A stretch of 64,000 nucleotides of DNA from Mixophyes australis (Eukaryota > Chordata > Amphibia > Anura > Limnodynastidae), in contig JAVHZZ010000008.1 in NCBI GenBank assembly GCA_036250195.1, forward strand, positions 3,219,934-3,283,933, in the 5' to 3' direction. The notes under the pieces are model-generated. The model ran no database searches. It had not been told where the DNA came from and saw only the letters and a list, made by a program, of their open reading frames with translations. The translations under genes and the position numbers were made by a program. Below are positions 46,389 through 58,144 of this stretch, piece by piece (the stretch's first letter is position 1; each line of letters begins with the position of its first letter).

Positions 46389-49300
46389 CTGGGGGAAATA
46401 AGGGAATAAATAAGTTTTATATAAAAAAAAAAAAATATTCAAACTCTTCACATACAAGTCTTCAAAGGTGCATGTGTGTTACCTTTATTAAAAGGATACA
46501 AAAAAGAAAAAAAAAAAAGTCATTTCTGTATTAATCTTTAATTAATTTGATCGCTAAAAACAAACAAGATTGACACACAGGGCTTTGCCGAACTCGTCCA
46601 ATATCGAAGGTCATATAGTGATCGTTCTGGCGAGTGGAGAGACGCTCAGTACAGCTATAGACAGCGATACAAACAAGGCAGATCTACCTATAGGATGTCT
46701 GTATCATATACCAGACACGTCCAAGATCTATAATACAGACCCCAGTAGAGAGTCTGGAGCGATGGGGTAAATGTAAAGCAGATCAGAGGATATCTAAACA
46801 CAACTAGATGGATTAACCGCTAAATATCCAGTCTAAGCGGAGGTGCAGGACCGACATTCATGTCTGCGGTGCCAATTCCTGCAATTAGTGTATATATAGA
46901 GATACGTTCACACTCAGACCTTCTGGCAGACCCTAGAGGAAAAGACCCCCCCTCTCCCATGTACTGGCCCAGACCTGGGGTCCCTATTCCAAATATTTAT
47001 CTGCGTACAAGAGGCAATGTCATAAGACGCCCTATGATAGAAAGATGTGAGTTGTACATTAATGTGTTAGGGACAACGGCCACCAAGATGAGCTTTTAGA
47101 ACATATTAGAGTAGAGATCTTCACCTTTAGCAGCCGCCTTTCCCACAGAGCTTTATATGCTCACATGTACTCAGCTGCCCCCAGGTCTTAAGCTCAGAGC
47201 AGTAAGAGCTCATCAATGGTGGCCGTGGTGCAAATGGAGCCGGAGGCGCTAGTCCAGACTGGAGCGGGTGATCAGTAGCAGACCGAGGTCAGAGGTCCGT
47301 AGTGAAACAGAAAAGTCCAGAATACAAGCAAAGGTCAGAACAGAAGATCAGGCAGACAGGAATCCAATAGCAGGTCAGCAACAGCACAGGGCTGGAAACG
47401 CTACAACCGGCAGGAGCTCCAGTCCTCCCTGCCTTAAATACCGAGAGCAGTCAAAGGGAACCAAGCAGCCCAGCCTAACTTAGTCAGTCACAGGAGGCTG
47501 ATAATCATTTACCAACACGTACGCTCCCGGCTAATCTCCCCGCCGGGACGCAGCGTTTGACAGCGCGGCATCCAGTTAAGGGAGACGCCGGGCCCAGAGG
47601 AGAGCAACGTTGTAACAATGCGTTATGGAATTTAGACTGTAAGCTCCAATGGAGTAGGAACTGACGTGAGAGTTCTCTGTACAGCGCTGCGGAATTAGTG
47701 GTGCTATATAGATGATGAATGTATACAGACAGCTCAGTAATATTTCCTTTATACATCATCATAAGGACACAACAGAGTAAAGTGGTAACAAGCACTAGCT
47801 GCATTCCGGAGTCCTGACACAGGTAATGTTAGGATTGTGCAGGCGTTGCAGGTACTTACACACTGCAAGTCATTGATTGACTTGAACCTATGGTCAAAGC
47901 TGTCCCTGGTACAGTTCTACAATCCCCATCATCAAAAATGCTTTTCTGCATTTCAAAGGGCAACAGTAAGGGGCAGCCTTAAACCCATCACCTGCTAAAT
48001 ACGGAACGAGGCCCCCGGGTCACACTGCAGCATTAAGGATCTCATACCATAGTTTAATCTGATTCACTATACAGGAATACGGAGAGCCCCGTCCAGGGCA
48101 GAAGGGGAGTTTCAGTACCAGCAATTGGAACAGCTTATGTAGGGGGTCAAAATAAGGAATACAAACAAAATTAAATTAGGAAGTAGATCTCTACATAAAG
48201 TAAATTTAAATCTTCAAGAGGTGCAGTAAAGGCAGTTTCACTAGACTGGACGAGTGTGAATTCATAATCTGTAGAATTCTCAGTTGACGTTGGACGAGTC
48301 TTAACTAGAAAATACCCATTGAGAGAATCCACATTTGGTAACAGTTTCACAGGCAGAGCATTAAATTGTTACATTACCATAATCCTCCTAATCTGCCCAA
48401 CAAAAAAAAAAAGGAAAGTTACATCACATTGATTACTGGCTTGAAACATAATTATAAGACAGCATTGTGTTTCCCCCTTGCCGGTAGTGTTCTTATATGG
48501 AAACATTGAGATATACTATAGGACACACAAAGTGATGCGCTCAGCCCTGATACAGCGCTGTCTGGGAAAGGGAATCCCTCAATCTCCTGCCAGATAGGAA
48601 CCCGGCTCAGAGTCAGACATCAGGAATATATCCAAGTATTTGCGTTACACCAAGTGAAACATGAATTAGGACAAAGCAAATCTAGAAGGAGCTGCTGCCA
48701 AGTTGGGGGACATGGAATAGGCCCCCAGTCTCATGTTATGGGGAACATCTCCACATACCCCCCTGAAGTGCTCTTTTATAACAAGTACCCGCTATTGTGT
48801 GTAAGTGCATTAACAGAACCCACTCCTATATATAAAGGTTTTAAAATACCTCTTCTGGTTATTTGGGTAGGTTTAACTCTTTAGCAAAACATTATGTTCT
48901 ATTTAACAGACTAGAGAACCCCTTGAATGCATGGTTCCCTGTGGGGCACACAAACATTGAGTATCTAGAGTACCATTGTGCTATGTTGCAGATCTACTGT
49001 ATACCAAGTACAACACCAGGAGCGGACACTGTAACCAGATATTGGTGTATAAAGTATTAATCAGACACCCACAGGTCACCCCTTCCCAGGCTGCTCCCTG
49101 CTCTGGCACAGAACACTTCTGCACACTGTCAGCAAATTATTCTTCATTTATGACTACTTAAAGCAAATATCCTGCTTCACCCTCCACCTGCTTGCAGAAG
49201 CCTCCAGGTATTTCACAATGATCAGAATAATGACATTATCCATCATACAGACAAGGAAGAGGCACAGCCTGAGTATAGGATCAGTGTGACCCACGCTGTT

Positions 49301-49600
49301 ATACAGAGGAAGTGCGTGCAGTCTGCCCACAAATCTCACATCCTCACTCTATACAGTGTGTACTGACCCTGGAGAGGGGGCTAGAGGTCACCCCCCTTCC
49401 CTTATATACACTGTATATATCATTACTCAGAAAGGCTAGAGAGCAGAGGAAGCAGAAGAGTTATAATGTACAGCATTAACCCCTCATGTGCTGGACAGTG
49501 AGAACATCCTGAGCCGCAACACTGGGGGCTGTATGCGGAGAATCTGCCCCGGGGAGACCCCAGACAGGCGCAGGGGGGTGGGATGAACGTGACCTTCACA
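46389..49600 (-). other. PRDX1 intron 1 (proximal part)
   Basis: No exon seen. Contains at about 47100-47480 a block that looks like a dispersed repeat (AAGTCCAGAATACAAGC, CAAAGGTCAGAACAG) and at 47631-47720 a SINE tail. Confidence 0.4.
47631..47720 (+). mobile_element. SINE-like repeat, 3' tail only
   Basis: TTTAGACTGTAAGCTCCAAT through GCGGAATTAGTGG to GCTATATAGATGATG, the same as the 3' part of the SINE at 12371-12695. Confidence 0.6.
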
Positions 49601-50045
49601 GTACCCACACCATGCCCCCTCCCCGTATACTGCCAGTACCCACACCGTGCCCGCTCCCCGTATACTGCCAGTACCCACACCGTGCCCCCTCCCCGTATAC
49701 TGCCAGTACCCACACCGTGCCCCCTCCCTCTATACTGCCAGTACCCACACCATGCCCCCTCCCCGTATACTGCCAGTACCCACACCATGCCCCCTCCCCG
49801 TATACTGCCAGTACCCACACCGTGCCCCCTCCCTCTATACTGCCAGTACCCACACCGTGCCCCCTCCCCGTATACTGCCAGTACCCACACCGTGCCCCCT
49901 CCCCGTATACTGCCAGTACCCACACCGTGCCCCCTCCCTCTATACTGCCAGTACCCACACCGTGCCCCCTCCCTCTATACTGCCAGTACCCACACCGTGC
50001 CCCCTCCCTCTATACTGCCAGTACCCACACCGTGCCCCCTCCCCC
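49601..50045. repeat. 35-base minisatellite in PRDX1 intron 1
   Basis: About 12-13 copies of a unit beginning GTACCCACACCGTGCCCCCT and ending TACTGCCA, with two main variants (CCCCGTA and CCCTCTA). Since 35 is not a multiple of 3, all frames cycle through the same peptide, which explains the long frames on both strands. It ends about 38 bases from the proposed PRDX1 first-exon donor. Confidence 0.95.
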
Positions 50046-50083
50046 TTATACGGGTCAGGGGGTGCAGGCTGTGACTTACATAC

Positions 50084-50115
50084 CAGGAGCTCGGTCCGTG
50101 CTACAGGCGGGAGGA
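50084..50115 (-). other. PRDX1: Probable non-coding first exon of PRDX1
   Basis: On the minus strand a TATATAAA box is followed after about 25-30 bases by a GC-rich stretch, and then by a near-perfect donor (CTGGTATGTAAG, splice after CTG at 50084). It is the only clear core promoter upstream of PRDX1 on this strand, and PRDX1 needs an upstream 5' UTR exon. The start at about 50115 is inferred from the TATA distance. Confidence 0.45.
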
Positions 50116-50138
50116 GAAGATCTCAGATCTACCAGCGC

Positions 50139-50146
50139 TTTATATA
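50139..50146 (-). promoter_or_regulatory. TATA box, probable PRDX1 promoter
   Basis: TATATAAA on the minus strand, about 30 bases before the proposed first exon and just outside two minisatellite arrays. Confidence 0.45.
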
Positions 50147-50184
50147 TCCGGCAAACATCGGCAGCACCGCCTTCTACCCCCACC

Positions 50185-52085
50185 CCCTGCTGAGCATCGC
50201 ACCCCTCCCTCTCTCTGCTGAGCATCTCACCCCTGTCTCAGTGTAGAGCATCACGCCCCCCCCCCCCCCCCCCTGCTGAGCATCTCACCCCTCTCTCCGC
50301 AGAGCATCACACCCCCTCTGCTGAGCATCCCACCCCTCTCTCATTGCAGAGCATTCCACCTCTCCCTCCCTGCTGAGCATCTTACCCCTCTCTCCGCAGA
50401 GCATCCCACCCTCTCTCATTGCAGAGCATCACACCCCCTCTGCTGAGCATCCCACCCCTCTCTCATTGCAGAGCATTCCACCTCTCCGTCCCTGCTGAGC
50501 ATCTCACCCCTCTCTCCGCAGAGCATCCCACCCTCTCTCATTGCAGAGCATCACACCCCCTCTGCTGAGCATCCCATCCCTCTCTCATTGCAGAGCATTC
50601 CACCTCTCCCTCCCTGCTGAGTATCTCACCCCTCTCTCCGCAGAGCATCCCACCCTCTCTCATTGCAGAGCATTCCACCTCTCCCTCCCTGATGAACATC
50701 TCACCCCTCTCTCTCACTCTACAGAGCATCACACTTCTCTCTCATTGCAGAGCATTCCAACTCTCCCTCCCTGCTGAGCATCTCACCCCTCTCTCCGCAG
50801 AGCATCCCACCCCTCTCTCCTCAGAGCATCCCACCCCTCTCTCAGTGCAGAGCATTCTACATCTCCCTCCCTGCTGAGCATCTCACCCCTCTCTCCGCAG
50901 AGCATCCCACCCCTCTCTCAGTGCAGAGCATTCTACATCTCCCTCCTTGCTGAGCATCTCACACCTCTCTCCTCAGAGCATCTCACCCCTCTCTCCGCAG
51001 AGCATCCCACCCCTCTCTCAGTGCAGAGCATTCTACATCTCCCTCCTTGCTGAGCATCTCACCCCTCTCTCCTCAGAGCATCCCACCCCTCTCTCAGTGC
51101 AGAGCATCCCACCCCTCTCTCAGTGCAGAGCATTCTACATCTCCCTCCTTGCTGAGCATCTCACCCCTCCCTCAATTCAGAGCATTCCACCTATCCCTCC
51201 CTGCTGAGCATCCCACCCCTCTTTCATTGCAGAGCATTCCACTTCTCCCTCCTTGATGAGCATCTCACCCCTCTCTCTGCAGAGCATCACACCCCTCTCT
51301 CATTGCAGAGCATTCCACATTTTCCTCCTTGCTGAGCATCTCACCCTCTCCCTCCCTGCTGAGCATCTCACCCCTCTCTCTCCCCCCTGCTGAGCATCTC
51401 ACCCCTCCCTCAGCACAGAGCATTCCACATCTCCCTCCCTACTGAGCATCTCAACCCCCTCTCTCTCTGCAGAGCAACCCACCCCTCTCTCAGTGCAGAG
51501 CATTCCACCCCTCCCTGCAGAGCATCCCACCCCTCTCTCAGTGCAGAGCATTCCACCCCTCCCTGCAGAGCATCCCACCCCTCTCTCAGTGCAGAGCATT
51601 CCACCCCTCCCTGCAGAGCATCCCACCCCTCTCTCAGTGCAGAGCATACCACCCATTTTCAATGCAGAGCATCACACCCTCTTTTCCCCCCTGCTGAGCA
51701 TCTCATCCCTCTCTCATTGTAGAGCATCCCACCCCTCCCTCTCTGCAGAGCATCACACCTCTCCCTCACTGCAGAACATCCCACCCCTTCCTCTCCCTCC
51801 CTGCTGAGCATCTCACCCCTCCCTCACTGCAGAGCATCCCATCCCTCTTTCACTGCAGAGCATCCCACCACTCCTTCCTCCGTACTAAGCATCTCAACCC
51901 TTTTTCTCTGCAGAGCATAACACCCCTTCCTATGCAGAGTATCTCATCCCTCCGTCACGCAGATCATCACAGACCTCTCTCTCTCTGCAGAGCATCCCAC
52001 CCCTCCCTGGAGATAATTTCACCCCTCTCAATGCAGAGCATCACACCCCTCCGTCACTGCAGAGCATCTCACCCTCACTATGGCA
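50185..52085. repeat. Large AGAGCATCCCACCCCTCTCT minisatellite upstream of PRDX1
   Basis: About 1.9 kb of imperfect units of about 25-28 bases alternating TGCTGAGCATCTCACCCCTC and CAGAGCATCCCACC types, with a C(18) run at 50256-50273. Within it, 51490-51640 is a cleaner higher-order array. Reading frames in it are repeat artefacts. Confidence 0.9.
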
Positions 52086-52184
52086 CTCAGACTACTGCTC
52101 ATTTCCTGTTATACAGTAATATATCTACAGTGACCACTGTATGAAGAGCATCATGTATTAATATCTGGAGAGATGAATTATGTA

Positions 52185-53698
52185 CAGAAATGGCCAAAAG
52201 TTTTGAGAATTATACAAATATTATTTTTCACACAGTCTGCTGCCTCAGTTTTTATGATGGCAATTTGCATATACTCCAGAATGTCATGAAGAGTGATCAG
52301 ATGAATTGCAATTAATTTCAAAGTCCCTCTTTGCCATGACAATGAACTTTATCCCAAAAACAACATTTACACTGCATTTCAGCACTGCCACAAAAGGACC
52401 AGCTGACATCAGGTCATTGATTCTCTCGTTAACACAGGTGAGAGTGTTGACAAGGACAAGGCTGGAGATCACTCTGTCATGCTGATTGAGTTAGAATAAC
52501 AGACTGGAAGCTTTAAAAGGAGGGTGGTGCTTGAAATCATTGTTCCTTCACTGTTAACCTTGGTGACTTACAAGTAAACATGTGCAGTCATCAAAGTGCT
52601 TCACAAGCAGGGATATTGCTGCTAGTAAGATTACACCTAAATCAACCATTTATCGGATCATCAAGAACTTCAAGGAGAGAGGTTCAATAGTTGTGAAGAA
52701 GGCTTCAGGGCACCCAAGAACATACAGTAAGCGCCAGGACCATTTCCTAAAGTTGATTCAACTGCTAGATCGGGGCATGACCAGTGCAGATCTTGCTCAG
52801 GAATGGCAGCAGACAGGTGTGAGTGCATCTATACGCACAGTGAGGCGAAGACTTTTGGAGGATGAGCTGGTGTCAAGAAGGCCAACAAAGAAGACACTTA
52901 TCTCCAGGAAAAACATCAGGGACAGTCCTGATATTCTGCAAAAGGTACAGGGATTGGACTGGGGTAAAGTAATTTTCTCTGATGAATCACCTTTCAGATT
53001 GTTTGGGACATCTGGAGAAACGCTTGTCCGGAGAAGGAAAGGTGAGCGCTACCATCAGTCCTGTGTCACGCCAACAGTAAAGCATCCTGAGACCATTCAT
53101 GTGTGTTGTTGCTTCTCAGCCAAGGGAGTGGGCTCACTCACAATTTTGCCTAAGAATATATCCATGAATAAAGAATGGTACCAAACATCCTCCAAGAGCA
53201 ACTTCTTCCAACCATCCAAAAATAGTTTGGTGATGAACAATGTCTTCTCCAGCATGATGGACACCTTGCCATAAGGATCAAAACATTGAAATGTTGGATC
53301 CATGGCCAGGAAACTCCCCAGACCTTAATCCCATTGAGAACTTGTGGTCAGTCTTCAAGAGGGGGGTGGAGAAACAAAAACCCACAAATTCTCACAAACT
53401 CCAAGCATTGATTAGACAAGAATGTGCGGCCATCAGTCAGTATGTGGCCCACAAGTTGATTGACAGCATGCCAGGGCGAATTAGAGAGGTCTTCAAAAAG
53501 AACGGTCAACACTGCAAATATTGACTCTTTGCATAAACTTAATGTAATTGTCAATAAAAGCCTTTGACACTTATGAAATGCTTGTAATGTTACTTCAGTA
53601 AACCATAGCAACATCTGACAGAGGTCTAAAAACACTGAAGCAGCAAACGTAGTGAAAACCAATACTTGTGTCACTCTCAGCACTTCTGGCCATGACTG
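52185..53698 (+). mobile_element. Decayed Tc1/mariner-type transposon
   Basis: The ends CAGAAATGGCCAAAAGTTTT and, inverted from the right, CAGTCATGGCCAGAAGTGCT are diverged inverted repeats, each next to a TA (52183-52184 and 53699-53700). The 1514-base length is typical of Tc1. It contains the broken transposase frame described separately. Confidence 0.9.
52582..53524 (+). pseudogene. Tc1-type transposase, frameshifted
   Basis: One frame (52582-53274) has the N-terminal helix-turn-helix part (STIYRIIKNFKERGS), a second HTH region and the first catalytic Asp (VIFSDESPFRLFG). The region of the second Asp (QHDG) is in another frame near 53253, and sequence between it and the next block is short, suggesting a deletion. 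A third frame (53291-53524) carries WPGNSPDLNPIENLW with the final acidic residue and the C terminus. The frame breaks mean it cannot encode an active enzyme. Confidence 0.9.
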
Positions 53699-53939
53699 TA
53701 GATTAGCAGCAATATGCAAAGTGTGAAATATCCAGTATATAATATATAATACATGGATCTGGTACAAATAAATAAATGTGCACAAACCCACATGTATAGC
53801 ATATTGTACTGTAATGTAAGTGTTATTATAAAGATTGTGACGCTCTAATATCCTTTCTTTTTTACAGTACATTATTATGTATAATAAATAAGTTTCAATG
53901 TAAAATAAAATATGTTGTTTGAATGAGGTGACCCTCATG

Positions 53940-54105
53940 TCCCGACCATCCTCTGCCTCCTACCAGCATCCCCCTCACCTATCTGCAGTCCCTCCTATAT
54001 GCCACGCCAAGACTGGGCTCTCCATATCACCCTACATTGGCTTCCTGTATCCTCCAGAACCCAATTCACATTATTCACCCTGATCTACAAAACCTGTAAC
54101 AAATC
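53940..54105 (+). repeat. L2/CR1-like LINE ORF2 tail fragment
   Basis: One frame reads ALHITLHWLPVSSRTQFTLF, the well-known LHWLPV motif after the reverse transcriptase of L2/CR1-type LINEs. Both sides are degenerate. Confidence 0.5.
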
Positions 54106-56853
54106 GAGGACATGAAATGAATAATAATAATAATCCAGATGTGTTTTACCCTCGCTGACCATTGTGACCTTGTGTTCTGTCATTGAGTGTTAGAGACAAG
54201 CGACATCACTAATCCAAATAGAAGGTATATATCATATAGTTTACATATAGTTAGGTCAGTTGTGTGCGTTTTTTTCATCAGGGGTGTCCTGCAACCAATC
54301 AGTGGTGTGTGCGGTATCGTTGTGGAGTTTGAGGGGAGGGGGAGTGATTGGAGGGGGGGCTATCACTTCTGAAGCATTCGGCTTGCCCCCTGCCGGTTAG
54401 GTCCTACTACAAGCCTCTCTTGGAACACATGATATTAAACCCTTGGTAGTTTACCAGCCTTACATTTAGTGACTTCCACAATGGTGCATCGTCCTCTCCT
54501 CCTTCGCTGCATTACCGCCCATACGTGATAAACATTTGTGTCCACTATTTTAAAGTGACTACAGATCGGGGGTTGGAGTGTGAGGACCAATAAGAAGCTG
54601 CAATGTCTCTGACTGTAGCTTCTCATTGGTTCTCCAGCTCACCCCCCTCATCCATAATGCATTCTTGCCACACATCCTGCTATTTACTGCAGAGATTCAT
54701 GGCACTGCACAGTGGTGTAATGACGTGAATCGCATCATTAACCCCACCTCTGATGGAATCCTGCTGCTCCAGGACAACTTCCTGAAACTCTGGAGCGTCC
54801 CGGACACTCCGGTAGAATAGGTAAGCATGCCAAAAGACCACACAGAACCAAATTTCAGCCATGGCTGTAAGATTAACTACAGAGCCCCGGGGAAAGGACT
54901 GCGCGGAGCAGCCACCGGGGGTGGAGCTATAATGCTCCACCATTTACCTAGGTCATTCTTGTGAACTTTGGAGATCTTCCATCCGGGAGATCTCCAAAGC
55001 TGCAGCATCCTGGGGGCGTGGCCACGTGAGCTGCATCATCCTGGCCCCACCCCTCTGTCAAACTATACCAATTTTGGCCTATTGCAGCAGGGGGCAGGGC
55101 CAGGATGACGCAATTAGCCCCATCCACACCCACTTCGCTAACGAAGTGGGCAAGATGCAGGAGGTTGCTGGGAGAACTCCCAAAAATGTGTGAGTCTCCC
55201 AGATATTCTGGGAGAGTCGGCAACTACGACCTAGGTGTTAGTGCATCTGTAAGCCCCAGTCCTATGTCAGCTTCACAGCTGACCCCATGTGGCCCGAGGA
55301 AAGATCCTGGTGTGCCCCCCAATCCCTGCAAAAACATCTTTATTACATAAATTGTCAAGATATATCGTGTAAATTTAGAAATGGCGGTAATGAATATGTA
55401 AGCAAATGGTTTGATTCTCCCCCAAATCTGTGTCTGTGCTCCCATCCTCCTATTCCTGCTCTGCTGCCTCTGTGAACTTCTCCTCCACATTGCGCCTGCT
55501 ATTTGCTTGATGGTCGATTCAGTGACACATTTAGCAGGAATATGGTCTGTACTACAAGAAAATTGCTGCCACTCTCCAGCACACAGACCCTTACAAGTGA
55601 GCTACAAGAAAATGGCTGCTACTCTCAAGCACAGATTCTTACACTTGAGCTACAAGAAAATGGCCACCACTCTCTTACAATGTGGACAGATGAGCGAGTG
55701 TTTTAATCTTATGGTCACATGCCCTGCAAGATACACAAATGCTTGTAAATCATGTAACCAGGTATAGAGGCAGTGAGCAGAACAAGGGCCGGTGTATCAT
55801 GCAGAAGATATGTGAAGAGCGCAGGAAGCCATGGGAGAAAACCAACAACTAATTCCTTTTGGCCATGGAGCAATAAATCTGCCCATTCTAATTGTCAGGT
55901 TGTAGAATAAATCTGTTTCTGCTGACAACTTTGTTAAACATATTGTTTAGATCAACCCGAAAGGACGTTTGGGGCTTCTTATCCTATCCACTATATAAAT
56001 TCCATCATTTCCACGACAAAATTACCAGCATCACCATTTCTGCAGCCCTCATGGGGCACACCCGAATTGTATATCTGGAGACTGATATGATATTGTCATT
56101 AAGGACATATTAACGCTAGATCACCACAATGTAACTGTTCCCCTCAAAGTTCTAGAATGTATCAGAAATTCCACAAGGGCCTCACCAGACCAGGACACGA
56201 GAGTCACATATATATTTATAAAGACATTTCTGCAAAAACTGAAAATAGAAATCCAGGAATTGCTTCCCATGATGATTAAAACGTTATTGGCGGCAGTTCA
56301 GAATCAGATGCATAAAAATGAAACACGTCACAAAGATGATAAAAATCATATTTTAAGATATTTAAATGATGACAATGAAGACATCTGACCAAAGGCAGCT
56401 GTAGTGTTTGAGGAGCTACTGCGCAGATATAGAGTGTATGACTGTCATTAACAGTCTGCTGCAGAGCTCTGACTCTTGCATCGCTCTCCTCACCTGCGCT
56501 ACAGAGGTCGCCATTTATCAGGGCCAGACAACGCCTATTTAACCAATGCTATGTGAAAGGTCTGATCACACTTATGGATATTTGGGCACCTGTGAGGTGT
56601 ATTGCAGCAGTACAGAATTTCATACTGCAACATGTGGAGGTAAGAACACAGATATATATATAAACCTGCAGGAACTGTGTGACTATACCTTGGGGGTAAC
56701 ACTGAGTGAGCTGTAGTTCCTGCTGTAGTTGTAAATATTATACCTGTGTATTTGGATTTTGCTTTGGAAACAATTAAAACTAAATAGCTGTAATGGCGGA
56801 AAAACAACATGGAGGGTAGGACTCTATAAGTCACAACAGTTGAGATTGGGCAT
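54106..56853. other. Gene-free stretch with dispersed repeats
   Basis: No coding exon supported. Elements at about 54700-54830 and 54930-55225 (ends TCCGGGAGATCTCC, CTGGGAGAGTCGGCAACTA) belong to the family also seen near 1625 and 14916. A 9-base-arm palindrome (CCCACTTCG / CGAAGTGGG) sits at 55129-55150. At 55545-55670 a short phrase (CTACAAGAAAATGGC) is repeated three times. Confidence 0.45.
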
Positions 56854-57053
56854 GGGCATCACGGTGGCTAAGTGGTTAGCACTTCTGCCTCACAGCACTG
56901 GGGTCATGAGTTCAATTCCCGACCATGGCCTTATCTGTGCGGAGTTTTTATGTTCTCCCCGTGTTTGCGTGGGTTTCCTCCGGGTGCTCCGGAGGAAACC
57001 CACACTCCAAAAACATACTGGTAGGTTAATTGGCTGCTATCAAATTGACCCTA

Positions 57054-57089
<36 letters not shown>

Positions 57090-57849
57090 TAGGGAATTTA
57101 GACCAGGGTTGTCCAACCCGCGGCCCAGCACGCCTGTAAATGTGGCCCAGAAGGAGTTTTGGTTGTGGCAAGGGGGCAGCGCTCTTAATCGAAAGAAAAA
57201 TCCTGCAAAAAAAAAAGAAAAGAAACTACTTAGCTTGAGGTCACGCGGTCACGTCAGCTGGTACTCCGGCTCCCTCCCTTGTCTCCTCCTCCGTGCGGTG
57301 CTCGCAGTGAATGTCGGGCGTGATGTCATCACATCCAACATCCATTGTGGAGCGCAGCACAGAGGAGTCACCCGCGCGAGAAGAACAATCAGCAGCACAG
57401 AATTGGAGAAAAGAAGAGAAGAGGACAGGAGAACAAGCCGATTAAAAGGTAAGTTAAGGGGGATTTTTTTTATTATTTCAAGGGACGCTGACAAGTGAAT
57501 AAAAGTCACCTGGTCCTGGAGCATCATGGACCTTATCTCCCTGCTACATACTTCTACTTGTATTACTAATGGGGCATTATATATTATTCTCTTTGGCCCA
57601 TTATAAGTTGTTATCCCTTAACTAACATAGTGGTGTAATTATCAAAACAGGTGACAATTTGGGGTCACAGTGGTGTATATGTCAGGTACCGCAGGCCTGG
57701 TCACGGCACCCTGATATACAATGCCTGGTTTAAATGCACTTTATTGATATTGCATCGAAACAATACAAAAAGTGATTATAATATAATAACTAGAGAGGAT
57801 TTTTTGAACAGGGCGATTGAAAGGTAAGTATAGGGGGATTTGAAAAAAA

Positions 57850-57887
<38 letters not shown>

Positions 57888-58144
57888 TCACTTTTTTTCT
57901 CATATATATATATATATGTTAACTATGTTTTCTATGGTTTTTTGGATGATCAGCTATCGTTACTGTTAGTGTATCTTATGTGCGGCCCAAACCAACTCGT
58001 CGTCTTCCAATGTGGCCCAGGGAAGCCAAAAGGTTGGACACCCCTGATTTAGACTGTAAGCTCCAATGGGGCAGGGACTGATGTGACTGAGTTCTCTGTA
58101 CAGCGCTGTGGAATTAGTGGCGCTATATAAATTTGATGATGATG
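56854..58144 (+). mobile_element. tRNA-headed SINE-like repeat interrupted by a hAT-like element
   Basis: The head has box A TGGCTAAGTGG (56865-56875) and box B GTTCAATTCC (56910-56919), followed by the same body as 12371-12695 and an expanded TG run (57056-57086). After the insertion at 57104-58046 the SINE resumes at ACTGTAAGCTCC and ends GCTATATAAAT plus GATGATGATG. Confidence 0.75.
57104..58046. mobile_element. Non-autonomous hAT-like transposon with exact 8-base target duplication
   Basis: The 943-base element starts CAGGGTTGTCCAACC and ends GGTTGGACACCCCTG (inverted, one mismatch in 15). It is flanked by ATTTAGAC at 57096-57103 and 58047-58054. No transposase is present. It keeps a CpG-rich block (57235-57375), an A/G-rich block ending in a donor-like AAAAGGTAAGTTAAGGGGGA (57446), and a second similar phrase at 57819, as if a promoter and first exon of the parent element survived. 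Confidence 0.9.

Noticed and set aside
49423..50246. Long frames on both strands with VPTPCPLP or GYWQYRGRG repeats.
   Set aside because: A 35-base repeat without stops forces open frames in every phase; there are no splice signals or non-repeat domains.
50538..51807. Frames with repeated MQSIPPLP or ECSALREGW peptides.
   Set aside because: By-products of the AGAGCATCCCACC minisatellite.
50200..52085. Regularly spaced repeats considered as a CRISPR-like array.
   Set aside because: Units are contiguous and imperfect without unique spacers, and the context is vertebrate; it is a minisatellite.
56865..56919. tRNA-like A and B boxes, considered as a tRNA gene.
   Set aside because: The sequence does not fold into a proper cloverleaf and matches a repeat family with a second copy at 12371-12695, so it is a SINE head.
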